64,000 nt of DNA. Origin: Sinorhizobium terangae. GTDB taxonomy: Bacteria > Pseudomonadota > Alphaproteobacteria > Rhizobiales > Rhizobiaceae. Where the stretch lies: assembly GCF_009601505.1 (NCBI RefSeq), contig NZ_WITC01000128.1:1-64000 (forward strand), in the 5' to 3' direction. The notes under the pieces were generated by a model. The model was given only the letters and a program-made list of their open reading frames with translations. It was not told the DNA's origin and did not search any database. The translations under genes were made by a program, and so were the position numbers. Positions 26,001 through 33,343 of this stretch are shown here, piece after piece. Each line of letters opens with the position of its first letter. The stretch's first letter is position 1.

Positions 26001-26218
26001 ACCTGGTTGCTTTCCACGAGCGCATCGATATGAAGACGCGCTCTCCCGGGTGCCGCGGCGTGCACCAGCCGGATGGAGACAGGCGTTGGCGCAACGGCAT
26101 CGGCAACGGCCACACCTTGCGGCTGATCCTGAAGGTCGCCTTGGCGACCGTGTGCGCCGCCGCTGCTCGACCCGGGCCTTTCGCGCCTGCGTGGCCCACC
26201 TGTTGCCATTTGGGGCAT
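23030..26218 (-). CDS. P2-type cation-transporting ATPase with N-terminal HMA_2-like domain
   Basis: This 1062-residue ion pump has, in order, a disordered Arg/Gly-rich start (1-45), an HMA_2-like domain (about 48-120, AAPGRARLHIDALVE), a cation-ATPase N-terminal domain (LSEDEARERLVAAGSNALP), the actuator loop with TGES (about 300), a membrane helix with PEGLP (about 416), the phosphorylation site DKTGT (about 459), the nucleotide site KGSP (about 586), GDGIND (about 760) and six C-terminal membrane helices. PEGLP in place of CPC marks it as P2-like (Ca/Mg/Mn type) rather than a P1B heavy-metal pump. ATG 26218 follows GAGGGACGG; GTG 26251 is an alternative. A DUF5132 gene lies upstream on the same strand. 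Confidence 0.9.
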   Translation of the reverse strand: MPQMATGGPRRRERPGSSSGGAHGRQGDLQDQPQGVAVADAVAPTPVSIRLVHAAAPGRARLHIDALVESNQVQRFLERTLPAIGGVSGAAASPLTGNLLVHYDPATPLEAIIGRIIELLQSGIGPSDDDSRDKKGWHHLDTEAVATDLATSRTRGLSEDEARERLVAAGSNALPALPTRSNLGIFLAQFDSVPVALLAGAAVVSLVTGALLEVGAILAVMGVNAAIGYRTETGTERIIQSLNLPAPQAARVIRDGDPHEVAAETLVPGDVLMLERGMVVPADARLSAVRGLTVSEAGLTGESMPVRKSDAPVAVTLPLAERTSMVYRGTVVTGGSGTAIVVATGARTEIGRVQQLVGATLAPQTPMQRQMGELGRQLGWLTLYAGGLIVGIGWLRGIALYQAARSALSLVVAAVPEGLPVLAVTTLALGVEDLRRRNILVRRLEAVEPMAAVQVACFDKTGTLTFGRMSVEVAVCGDQIYQAGEGSRLDGHDDAVAHPNGNDCLRRLLTIGCLCSEAEVEADEGDSILNGSATEKALVQAAIDSEIDVAALRRGFPKVSLQQRTETYRFMASAHANNGRLLLAVKGSPLEVLDRCRWEGLAGGGRRPLTPERRDRIEGINAELADRALRVLGFAYRDVGDETQDEPAVAELTWVGLAGLADPVRPGLKSLMAELHRAGLQTIILTGDQRATARAVAHKVGLNGTGDIDIVDAVDVDRMTEAELAVAARRAQAFSRVGPAQKLKIIRALQQSGATVAMIGDGINDSPALRAADVGIALGRDPYAAARETADVYLATDDLGGLIPAIERGRTTFTNIRKAIHYLFSTNFSEVLVMLCGMAVGLGEVLSPMQLLWINLISDVLPGLGLAMEPPEAAGMQDGPMVADKALPGVQNLASLTSEAALLGSGAMAAGLYGAMRYGTASPIVRTMTFGALVTAQLLHAITCRSSTRSVFDRGSSPANPALTGILAGSVAAQSAALFVPGIRRLLGLAPLGILDAGIMLAGGTLPFAIAEVRKSALSASTSHASAPLTFTRAPMAPANESRPRLLEAPANVSWLRPHGAK

Positions 26219-26245
26219 ACGACCGTCCCTCGCCGGCAGCTTCTC

Positions 26246-26335
26246 TAGCACCGCGCGTCTTATCGGATGGGCGCTGTAGCAAGTTGAATTGCTGCATGTC
26301 GGTGAACCGGCTACGATTCAAGAAACATGCGGCAG
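26246..26335. repeat. RIME1-like element, copy 7, inside a probable operon
   Basis: CACCGCGCGTCTTATCGGAT, GGGCGCTGTAGCAAGTTG, then ATTGCTGCATGTCGGTG and GCTACGATTCAAGAAACATG. It separates the DUF5132 gene from the ATPase gene on the same strand and could stabilise or attenuate a shared transcript. Confidence 0.7.
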
Positions 26336-26381
26336 GCTGCCGGCGATGTGGTGATTACGTGTCTGTCTCTGCTTTTCGCCG

Positions 26382-26660
26382 TTACGATGTTGATTTCGCC
26401 GCCGGACGTTTAGCGGGCTCCGTCCCACCGTTGGGACTCCCCATTTCGGCACGCGCTTCAGCCACGAGATCTTCGTAGCCTTCGCCGAGTTCAGCCGCAG
26501 CAATCCGGCCCTGATCATAGGCAACCAGGCCGGCCTTGATGACGGCCTTGATCATCGGTCTTGCTATGGGAACAACGATCGGCGCGAGCATCAGTGCGCC
26601 AACGCCGACGGCAACGCTGGTGAGGACGTTACCTTTCAATGCGTCTTCGAGTAAAGCCAT
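26382..26660 (-). CDS. DUF5132 family small membrane protein
   Basis: This 92-residue protein matches DUF5132 proteins (start MALLEDALKGNVLTSVAVGV). It has one or two N-terminal hydrophobic segments (SVAVGVGALMLAPIVVPIA and MIKAVIKAGLVAYD), an amphipathic helix (LGEGYEDLVAEARAEM) and a basic disordered tail rich in Lys and Pro. Such genes are often seen near HMA_2 proteins and P-type ATPases, as here; their task is unknown. The ATG at 26660 has a ribosome site (AAAGGGAGACCTGAC) upstream. It is probably the first gene of a DUF5132-ATPase transcript. Confidence 0.75.
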   Translation of the reverse strand: MALLEDALKGNVLTSVAVGVGALMLAPIVVPIARPMIKAVIKAGLVAYDQGRIAAAELGEGYEDLVAEARAEMGSPNGGTEPAKRPAAKSTS

Positions 26661-27205
26661 GTCAGGTCTCCCTTTCCGCCCCCTCTAACGCTTCGATGGT
26701 AATCGCTGACGAGACAAGCCTCCCTATCGGCAAATCTGCCGAGCCAGCATCAGCCCAAATGATCTTCCCCCCTTCGGAGCAGGACATTCTCCGCGGCAGC
26801 CCCCCAAACGCATGCGCCGGCTGCCTGTCATCAAAGTATCACAATTGTTATTGTCATAATAAAGGAAAACCCACCGTACCGCTGTCAATTTCCTGGCTTT
26901 TTCCCAGAGCGGGCCCCCTTCGGCTCGCATGCGGGCGAGTCCTCCGAGACCCTCCCTCCGACTGCCGAGTAACTTTCGGAAGGTGAGCGCGACGATGCTC
27001 GCCTTCTGGATTGGGGCCTCGCTGCTCCGCCTTCTGCCGGCTGGGCTGGCGTGCTCTGGACCGCGGCCACAGTTGCGAAGGCTACGGTTGCGCCTGCCTT
27101 CGAGTAGGAGGCTGCGCTAGTGACTTTATCGTCAGGACACTCCGGTTCGCAGGAACCATTGCCTGCGTGTACGGTTAGGCCCGCATTGACCGCAGAGTTG
27201 AGGCA
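26661..27205. other. intergenic region between divergent genes
   Basis: These 545 bases separate DUF5132 (minus) and DUF982 (plus). I see no gene. An AT-rich patch (26836-26870: ATCACAATTGTTATTGTC then ATAATAAAGG) with an ACAATTGT palindrome may hold a promoter. Confidence 0.4.
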
Positions 27206-27445
27206 ATGAACGAAAACTGGGGAGAAGCCGTCATCGTCCAATTGGGCGAGCGAGTCGAGATCGTCTGGACGCCAGCTCATGCGGTTCGCCTGCTCAATGA
27301 GCATTGGACCATCGAACAGGGAGCCGCTTACCTGACCGCGCTCAATCAGTGCACCGATGCAATGTTCGGCATCTATCCGTGGGAGCAGGCCCGCGCATCC
27401 TTCATTGCCGCTGTCGAGGAGGCCAAAATCAAGAAGCTGCGCTGA
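27206..27445 (+). CDS. DUF982 family small protein
   Basis: This 79-residue protein is of the rhizobial DUF982 family. Recognisable features are the early strand pair (AVIVQLGERVEIVWTPAHAV), the conserved LLNEHWTIEQGAAYLTALNQ helix and the C-terminal ARASFIAAVEEAKIK helix. The family is largely restricted to Rhizobiales, often in many copies, and has no assigned function. The ATG follows GTTGAGGCA. It is separate from the L,D-transpeptidase gene that follows after 114 bases, though co-transcription is possible. Confidence 0.85.
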   Translation: MNENWGEAVIVQLGERVEIVWTPAHAVRLLNEHWTIEQGAAYLTALNQCTDAMFGIYPWEQARASFIAAVEEAKIKKLR

Positions 27446-27559
27446 CATCATTCGTTCGCCTCGCTTACCCCCCCAAAGCCCCGCAATTTTATGTTGTGGC
27501 AAATGAAAAATCTGATTTACTGCCACTTCGCTGCTTGGCTTTTGAGGGGGATATGGCCG

Positions 27560-28234
27560 ATGGAGTGGACGCGCAGGGATATTGTGCTTGGTGGGTTGGC
27601 GTCACTTGGGACCGTAACGATCCAGAAACCCACACTCGCAGCGGCGTCTTCCTATTTTTCCGGCACCGCCGTCGACAATGGTGTGACGTACCGAAGCACC
27701 AACTTTGCCAAGATCGACAAGAAGTGGCGCCGCCAGGTTGTCAAATATTTCAGCAGTGAGCCGATCGGCACAGTCGTTGTCGATACCAGGCACCATTTTC
27801 TCTACCTGATCATGGAGAACAAGACCGCCATCCGCTACGGCGTCGGTGTCGGCCGCGAGGGCTTCAAATGGTATGGCCGCGCCACGATCGATCGGAAGTC
27901 GCTCTGGCCACGCTGGACGCCGCCGCCAGAGATGCGTGAGCGCCACCCCGAACTGCCTGAATCGGTCGAGGGAGGCTCGCCGAAGAATCCGCTTGGCCCG
28001 CGCGCCATGTACCTGCTTCGCGATGGTGTAGATACCGGCTATCGCTTGCATGGGACGCTGGAGCCGGGCAGCATCGGCAGGGATGCCTCCAGCGGTTGCA
28101 TCCGCATGTTCAACGAAGATGCAATCGATCTTTATCAGCGCTGCCCCATCGGCACCGCGGTGCAAGTGCTGCCGCACATTGCCGACCAGGCCGAAAGTGC
28201 CGCTGAGGTCAGCCAGGCAACTGCGGTCGAATGA
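27560..28234 (+). CDS. L,D-transpeptidase (YkuD/ErfK family)
   Basis: This 224-residue periplasmic enzyme forms 3-3 cross-links in peptidoglycan or attaches proteins to it. The start (MEWTRRDIVLGGLASLG) has the paired arginines and hydrophobic run of a Tat signal. The YkuD domain occupies about residues 65-205; its catalytic signature reads YRLHGT then SIGRDASSGCIRMFNED, with the nucleophile Cys in SSGCIRM. I chose the ATG at 27560 because it gives a clean Tat signal with GAGGGGGATATGGCC upstream; the frame opens 23 codons earlier. The stop overlaps the next start by four bases (ATGA). A second L,D-transpeptidase lies at 54098. Confidence 0.9.
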   Translation: MEWTRRDIVLGGLASLGTVTIQKPTLAAASSYFSGTAVDNGVTYRSTNFAKIDKKWRRQVVKYFSSEPIGTVVVDTRHHFLYLIMENKTAIRYGVGVGREGFKWYGRATIDRKSLWPRWTPPPEMRERHPELPESVEGGSPKNPLGPRAMYLLRDGVDTGYRLHGTLEPGSIGRDASSGCIRMFNEDAIDLYQRCPIGTAVQVLPHIADQAESAAEVSQATAVE

Positions 28235-28803
28235 GGCCCGGTCGAATGAGGAATATCACGCTGATGTCTGCTTTGACCGGATGCACGAGGCTGCTCGCCG
28301 CCGCGGCCATGCTTCTGACGCTCGCCGCCTGCAACACCACCACTGAAATCGCCGCGTTGGAAGAGCCGACCGCGGCGCCGATCACCGGACAGACCAACGA
28401 TCCGGCGCCCGGTTTCGAAAATGTCGTGGCCGGCAGCGAAGAGGACTTCATCCTGAATGTCGGCCGGCGGACCTACTTCACGAAGGACTCGTCCGCGCTC
28501 GATTCCGTCGCCATGGCGACGTTGGACAAGCAAGCCATCTGGCTCAACAGCAACCCGCGTTGGCTGGTCAAGCTGCAGGGATTTGCCGACGATTCCGGGT
28601 CCGCGTCAAACATGGAAACGCTGTCGCAGAAACGCGCCGACGCGGTGATGGCCTATCTCGTCTCGAAGGGCGTAGATGCCAACCGCCTGTGGGCCAAGGG
28701 TTACGGCAACGACCGCGAGGTTCGTGACTGCACGGACCGCTCCTGCCAGGTTCAGAATCGGCGCGTCGTCTCCAACCTGCGCACCGAGCGCGACGCGCTC
28801 TGA
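28231..28803 (+). CDS. OmpA/Pal-type peptidoglycan-binding lipoprotein
   Basis: This 190-residue protein has a lipoprotein signal: a hydrophobic run ending in the lipobox LTLAAC, with acylated Cys near residue 34. A linker of about 40 residues leads to an OmpA-C domain (about 75-190) with YFTKDSSALDSVAM, the peptidoglycan-contact region GFADDSGSASNMETLSQKRA and the conserved VQNRRVV motif. It would anchor the outer membrane to peptidoglycan. The start overlaps the transpeptidase stop (ATGA at 28231); an ATG at 28246 is also possible. Coupling with an L,D-transpeptidase points to an envelope-tethering operon. It differs from a housekeeping Pal because no tol genes are present. Confidence 0.85.
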   Translation: MRPGRMRNITLMSALTGCTRLLAAAAMLLTLAACNTTTEIAALEEPTAAPITGQTNDPAPGFENVVAGSEEDFILNVGRRTYFTKDSSALDSVAMATLDKQAIWLNSNPRWLVKLQGFADDSGSASNMETLSQKRADAVMAYLVSKGVDANRLWAKGYGNDREVRDCTDRSCQVQNRRVVSNLRTERDAL

Positions 28804-28940
28804 TCGCGGGATGCTTTGCGGCTATCTTGCTTGACAGCGCCGGCTGAAGAGCGGAAAACACCCCGCATGGGGTTGCGATCACCCCACGAGGCGACAGCCG
28901 AAGCATCGCGTCCGATCAACCGCTAGACGGAGGACGCGCC

Positions 28941-29756
28941 ATGCCGTCACTTCTCGAAATTTCATCCGAAAAGCTTGCCCGCCTTATCGGCACCCCGAAA
29001 TGCCCGGCTCTTATCGATGTGCGCACCGACGAGGATTTCGCAGCCGATCCGCGGCTGGTCCCCGGCTCGGTCCGGCGCGATTACCGCGAATTGCAGCTCT
29101 GGATCGATGACCTCTACGGTCAGTCGGTGATTGTCATCTGCCATCGCGGCAAGAAGCTCAGTCACGGCATTGCCGCCTGGCTCCGCCACGCCGGCATTAA
29201 AGCCGATGTGCTCGAGGGCGGCTTCGAAGCCTGGGCCGGGTCCGGATACCCGGCGGTTCCCGCCTCCGTCTTGCCCAAGCGCGATGAACAGGGGCGCACC
29301 GTCTGGGTGACACGATCGCGGCCGAAGATCGACCGGATTGCCTGCCCTTGGCTCATCCGACGCTTCATCGATCCCAACGCGGTGTTCCTGTTCGTTGCCC
29401 CATCGGAAGTCGAGGCGGTCGCGGATCGCTTCCAGGCGACGCCGTTCGACATCGACGCCCCGATCCGCTTGAGCCATCGCGGCGAACTCTGTACGTTCGA
29501 TGTGATGGTTGAGGAGTTCGGGCTTGCGACGGATCCCCTGCTCCACCTTGCAACGATTGTGCGCGGCGCCGACACGGCGCGCCTGGACCTCTCACCGCAA
29601 GCTCCCGGCCTTCTTGCCGCATCGCTCGGCCTGTCGCGTATGTACGCGGACGACAATGAACAACTTGAGGCAGGCCTGCTTCTTTACGACGCGTTTTACC
29701 GCTGGTGCCGCGACGCCACCGACGAAACGCACAACTGGCCGAAAAAGGGAGCGTGA
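28941..29756 (+). CDS. rhodanese domain fused to ChrB C-terminal domain (chromate resistance)
   Basis: This 271-residue fusion has an N-terminal rhodanese domain (about residues 8-112) with ALIDVRTDEDF and the active-site Cys in VIVICHRGKKLSHG. The C-terminal part (about 125-265) is the chromate-resistance ChrB domain: WVTRSRPKIDRIACPWLIRR, FIDPNAVFLFV, then GELCTFDVMVEEFGL. In known chr operons ChrB-type proteins accompany the ChrA transporter and support regulation or handling of chromate. The ATG at 28941 follows GGAGGACGCGCC. Its stop overlaps the chrA start (TGATG), so the two are translationally coupled. Confidence 0.88.
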   Translation: MPSLLEISSEKLARLIGTPKCPALIDVRTDEDFAADPRLVPGSVRRDYRELQLWIDDLYGQSVIVICHRGKKLSHGIAAWLRHAGIKADVLEGGFEAWAGSGYPAVPASVLPKRDEQGRTVWVTRSRPKIDRIACPWLIRRFIDPNAVFLFVAPSEVEAVADRFQATPFDIDAPIRLSHRGELCTFDVMVEEFGLATDPLLHLATIVRGADTARLDLSPQAPGLLAASLGLSRMYADDNEQLEAGLLLYDAFYRWCRDATDETHNWPKKGA

Positions 29757-31168
29757 TGTTGACCGGGATTCTGCGAAACACCAGCCCCGCATCTGAGCAC
29801 CAGTTGAGCCACGGTATTTCCTTCTCCGAGGCGCTCCGCGTCTGGGCGCGCGTGGCTGCCTTGAGCTTCGGCGGCCCCGCCGGGCAGATTGCGATAATGC
29901 ATCGCATCATCGTCGAGGAGAAGTGCTGGATCGGCGAAACGCGGTTCCTGCACGCGCTCAATTACTGCACGCTGCTGCCGGGGCCGGAGGCGCAGCAGCT
30001 TGCGATCTATATCGGCTGGCTCCTGCACAAGACCAAGGGCGGGCTGGTCGCCGGGACCCTTTTCGTGCTTCCCGGCGCCGTCGCCATCATGGCGTTAAGC
30101 TGGATCTACGCCATCTTCGGAAATGTCGGAGCCGTCCAGGCGCTGTTCTTCGGATTGAAGGCCGCGGTTCTGGCAATCGTGCTCGAGGCGGTCATTCGCA
30201 TCGGCCGGCGGGCGCTCAAGAACAACGTCATGCTGGCGCTCGCCGCCGGGGCATTCATCGCGCTTTTCCTGTTCCGTGCCCCCTTCCCCATGGTCGTGCT
30301 GGCCGCGGGCGTCATCGGCTATTTTGGCGGCCGGGCCGGCTGGGCGGCGTTTCTTGCGAGCAATGGCCACGGCAAGGTCGGCGGCAGACAGGTCGCCGAC
30401 GTCGACAGCGCACTTGGCGAAGAGATTCCGCCCCACGCCCGCCCACCGATGAGCTGGCCGCTCAAGGTCGCCGCGGTCGGACTGCTGCTCTGGGGCGGGC
30501 CCGTTTTCGCCCTGTTGGTATTTCTGGGACAGGGCAACGTCTTCACGGACATCTCGATCTTCTTTTCCAAGATGGCCATGGTCACCTTCGGCGGCGCCTA
30601 CGCCGTTCTCTCCTACGTCGCCCAGCAGGCGGTCGAGCACTATCATTGGCTGAAGCCCGGCGAGATGCTTGACGGTCTCGGCATGGCGGAGACAACGCCC
30701 GGCCCGCTGATCATGGTGACGCAGTTCGTTGGGTTCATGGGCGCTTACCGGGAGCCGGGTTCCCTCAATCCTTTGCTTGCCGGCACGTTGGGTGGACTGC
30801 TGACGACCTGGGTGACCTTCGTGCCCTGCTTTCTCTGGATTTTCCTTGGCGCACCCTTCATGGAGACGATGCGCAGCAACAAGGCTCTGTCGGCCGCACT
30901 GGCCGCGATCACGGCCGCGGTCGTCGGCGTCATCCTCAACCTGGCGGTCTGGTTCGCCTTGCACGTGCTGTTTCGCGAACTCTATGAAGCGCATTGGCTC
31001 GGCATGACGATCGACGTTCCGGTCCTGAGTTCCGTCAACGTGGCATCGCTGATCCTGACGCTCGCGGCGATGGTCGCAGTGTTCCGCTTCAACATAGGCA
31101 TGCTGACGGTCTTGGCCGGCTCTTCCCTCACCGGCCTCTTCTGTGGATTGCTGATGGGGTGGGTTTAG
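29756..31168 (+). CDS. chrA: chromate transporter ChrA (CHR family)
   Basis: This 470-residue inner-membrane protein exports chromate and so lowers intracellular Cr(VI). It has two homologous CHR halves: the first with VAALSFGGPAGQIAIMHRII and YCTLLPGPEAQQLAIYIGW, the second with MAMVTFGGAYAVLSYVAQQA and LGMAETTPGPLIMVTQFVGF. The FGG and PGP motifs in both halves are family hallmarks, with about 10-12 membrane segments. ATG 29756 has AAAAAGGGAGCGTG upstream and overlaps the stop of the rhodanese-ChrB gene. The next gene, an MFS transporter, follows after 15 bases and is probably in the same operon. Confidence 0.92.
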   Translation: MLTGILRNTSPASEHQLSHGISFSEALRVWARVAALSFGGPAGQIAIMHRIIVEEKCWIGETRFLHALNYCTLLPGPEAQQLAIYIGWLLHKTKGGLVAGTLFVLPGAVAIMALSWIYAIFGNVGAVQALFFGLKAAVLAIVLEAVIRIGRRALKNNVMLALAAGAFIALFLFRAPFPMVVLAAGVIGYFGGRAGWAAFLASNGHGKVGGRQVADVDSALGEEIPPHARPPMSWPLKVAAVGLLLWGGPVFALLVFLGQGNVFTDISIFFSKMAMVTFGGAYAVLSYVAQQAVEHYHWLKPGEMLDGLGMAETTPGPLIMVTQFVGFMGAYREPGSLNPLLAGTLGGLLTTWVTFVPCFLWIFLGAPFMETMRSNKALSAALAAITAAVVGVILNLAVWFALHVLFRELYEAHWLGMTIDVPVLSSVNVASLILTLAAMVAVFRFNIGMLTVLAGSSLTGLFCGLLMGWV

Positions 31169-31183
31169 AGCGGAGCTACTCCG

Positions 31184-32380
31184 GTGCAAGGCATTCATCC
31201 GGCCACATATCTTTTCGCAGCGCGGGCTCTGCGCGACTTTGGCGACGGTTTCGTCGCCATCCTGTTGCCAGTCTACCTGCTCGCCCTCGGCTTTTCGTCG
31301 CTGCAAGTCGGCGTCATCGCGACAGCATCGCTCTTTGGCTCTGCCCTCCTGACGATCGCCATCGGGTTTCTCGGCGCCCGCCATGATCTGCGCGGTCTGC
31401 TTTTGGCAGCCGCCAGCCTGATGGTCGCCAGCGGTGTGGCCATGTCCATGATCAACGATTATGCGCTGCTGCTCGTGGTCGCATTTGCCGGCACGATCAA
31501 TCCCTCCGCCGGCAGTGTGAGCGTCTTCGTGCCGCTGGAGCATGCGGTGCTCACCCGCGAAGTAGCGAGTGTCGAGCGCACGAGGATGTTCGCTCGCTAC
31601 AGCCTCGTCGGCGCGCTCGCAAGCGCAGTCGGCGCACTCGCCGCGGCACTGCCCGACCTGATGACGCGCCTGGCGCTGGGGCATCTGGCAGCCATCAAGC
31701 TGATGTTCGTTCTCTACGCGGTCGTGGGCATCCTTGGCGGCCTTCTTTATGCACGGATACCGTCTCGCCCCGCGAGCCGCGAATCCGACAAAACCACGGC
31801 ACTCGGCCCCTCGCGTGCCATCGTCCTGAAGCTTGCAGCCCTGTTCAGCCTCGATGCATTCGCCGGCGGATTCGTGGTCCAGTCGCTGCTCGCCCTCTGG
31901 CTGTTCGAGCGGTTCAACCTCTCGCTCTTTGAAGCCGGTGTGTTTTTCTTCTGGACGGGCGTGCTGTCGGCGTTCTCGTTTCCCGTCGCCGCGTGGTTAT
32001 CGAAGCGGGTCGGGCTCATCAACACCATGGTGTTTACGCACATTCCCTCCAGCATCGCCCTGGCGCTTGCGGCATTCGCGCCGAGCCTCCCATTGGTGCT
32101 TGTCCTGCTGCTCATCCGAGCGGCACTGTCGCAGATGGACGTGCCGACACGCTCGTCCTATGTGATGGCAGTCGTAACAGAGGCGGAACGCGCTGCTGCC
32201 GCAAGCTTCACCTCGGTGCCGCGCAGTCTTGCCGCAGCCGCCAGCCCAGCGCTTGCGGGCGCTCTCTTTGCTGCGTCCTATCGCGCCTCGCCGCTCCTCA
32301 TCTGCGCCGGACTGAAGATCACCTACGACCTCCTGTTGCTGCTGCAATTCCGGCACCTCAAGCCGCCCGAGGAATGCTGA
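31184..32380 (+). CDS. MFS transporter, third gene of the chromate operon
   Basis: This 398-residue protein has about 12 membrane segments arranged as two six-helix halves with a loop (PSRPASRESDKTTALG) between, the layout of the major facilitator superfamily. Seen are RALRDFGDGFVAILLPVYLL at the start and FFFWTGVLSAFSFPVAAWLS in the second half. The start is GTG 31184, with CGGAGCTACTCC just before it. It follows chrA by 15 bases and precedes arsR by 71, so it may export a chromate- or arsenic-linked compound. The substrate cannot be read from sequence. Confidence 0.85.
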   Translation: MQGIHPATYLFAARALRDFGDGFVAILLPVYLLALGFSSLQVGVIATASLFGSALLTIAIGFLGARHDLRGLLLAAASLMVASGVAMSMINDYALLLVVAFAGTINPSAGSVSVFVPLEHAVLTREVASVERTRMFARYSLVGALASAVGALAAALPDLMTRLALGHLAAIKLMFVLYAVVGILGGLLYARIPSRPASRESDKTTALGPSRAIVLKLAALFSLDAFAGGFVVQSLLALWLFERFNLSLFEAGVFFFWTGVLSAFSFPVAAWLSKRVGLINTMVFTHIPSSIALALAAFAPSLPLVLVLLLIRAALSQMDVPTRSSYVMAVVTEAERAAAASFTSVPRSLAAAASPALAGALFAASYRASPLLICAGLKITYDLLLLLQFRHLKPPEEC

Positions 32381-32426
32381 ACGCGGACCTCACTTTAGTT
32401 TAAGGGTGGCAGCGTCATTGACTTGC

Positions 32427-32454
32427 CATATGCATCCATTATTCTGGATATATG
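32427..32454. promoter_or_regulatory. candidate ArsR operator
   Basis: An imperfect dyad CATATGCATCCATTATTCTG then GATATATGG covers the bases just before and across the arsR start (32452). Arms ATATGCATCCA and TGGATATAT pair. ArsR/SmtB proteins usually bind such sites over their own promoter. Confidence 0.5.
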
Positions 32455-32811
32455 GATGAAAACCAAGCGATCACTGCCCTAGCCGCCCTTGCGCAGCCGA
32501 CGCGCCTGAGGACGTTTCGCCTGCTGGTCGAACGCGAACCCGAAGGGGTGCCGGCGGGTGAGCTGGCCAGACTGGCCGACGTGCCGCAAAACACCATGTC
32601 GGCGCATCTCGCGACGCTTTCGCAGGCGGGGTTGGTTCGCGGTGAGCGGCAAAGCCGCTCGATCATCTACCGCGTCGATCTCGATCGGTTCCGGTCCGTG
32701 ATGCTCTACCTCCTGCAGGATTGCTGCGGCGGCAACGCCAATCTCTGCGCGCCGTTGATTACCGATCTGACCCCATGCTGCACTCCCAAGGAGGAGGCGC
32801 AAACACGATGA
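32452..32811 (+). CDS. arsR: ArsR-family arsenic-responsive repressor
   Basis: This 119-residue winged-helix repressor has a start helix with QPTRLRTFRLLVEREPEG, a recognition region PQNTMSAHLATLSQAGLVRG and a wing RQSRSIIYRVDL. Cysteine-rich segments follow (LLQDCCGGNANLCAPLI and LTPCCTPKE), of the type that binds As(III) in this ArsR group. Binding of arsenite would release the operator at 32427-32454. It starts the arsR-arsC-aqpS-arsC-arsH operon. The start at 32452 lies very near the promoter, with little room for a ribosome site. Confidence 0.92.
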   Translation: MDENQAITALAALAQPTRLRTFRLLVEREPEGVPAGELARLADVPQNTMSAHLATLSQAGLVRGERQSRSIIYRVDLDRFRSVMLYLLQDCCGGNANLCAPLITDLTPCCTPKEEAQTR

Positions 32812-32830
32812 GACAAGTTGGGAGAATGAC

Positions 32831-33340
32831 ATGAGCGATAGGGTCTACAACGTCCTCTTTCTGTGCACGGGCAACTCGGCCCGCTCCATCATCGCCGAAG
32901 CCATTCTGAACAGGCTCGGCATGGGCAGGTTCAAGGCTTACTCGGCGGGGTCGCATCCGAAGGGCGAGGTGCATCCGTTTGCCATGCAGCTCCTCAAGGG
33001 ACTGAACTACGACACATCCTTTGCCCGATCGAAGGCCTGGGATGAGTTTGCCGTTCCCGGTGCGCCGCAACTGGATTTCGTGTTCACCGTTTGCGACAGG
33101 GCCGCCGCCGAGGCCTGTCCGGTCTGGCCCGGTCAGCCGATGACCGCGCACTGGGGCGTGCCTGATCCGGCCGCGGCCGAGGGCAGCGAGACCGAGCGGC
33201 ACTTTTCCTTCGCCGAGACCTACCGGATGCTGAACAACCGCATCTCGATCTTTGTCAGCCTGCCGATGACGAGCCTCGACAAGCTCGCCCTGCAAAGAAG
33301 GCTGGACGAGATCGGTCGCGATATTCCGAAGGCTGGCTGA
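32831..33340 (+). CDS. arsC: arsenate reductase, LMW-phosphatase type
   Basis: This 169-residue cytosolic protein is of the low-molecular-weight tyrosine phosphatase fold. The phosphate-loop signature CTGNSARS (Cys12) lies near the start, and the general-acid region reads HWGVPDPAAAEG. Proteins of this type in ars operons reduce arsenate to arsenite, usually coupled to thioredoxin. The ATG at 32831 has GGGAGAATGAC upstream and lies 19 bases after the arsR stop. The aquaporin gene follows after 3 bases. A second, unrelated arsenate reductase of glutaredoxin type is encoded two genes further on. Confidence 0.9.
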   Translation: MSDRVYNVLFLCTGNSARSIIAEAILNRLGMGRFKAYSAGSHPKGEVHPFAMQLLKGLNYDTSFARSKAWDEFAVPGAPQLDFVFTVCDRAAAEACPVWPGQPMTAHWGVPDPAAAEGSETERHFSFAETYRMLNNRISIFVSLPMTSLDKLALQRRLDEIGRDIPKAG

Positions 33341-33343
33341 AGC

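Noticed and set aside
19815-26660. Ferrosome-type gene cluster
   Set aside because: The pump has PEGLP and the P2 layout, not the P1B-6 features expected of FezB, and no other fez-type gene is recognised.
30095-31684. 529-codon open frame antisense to chrA and the MFS gene
   Set aside because: Shadow frame rich in Arg, Gln and His; the plus strand has clear membrane transporter genes.
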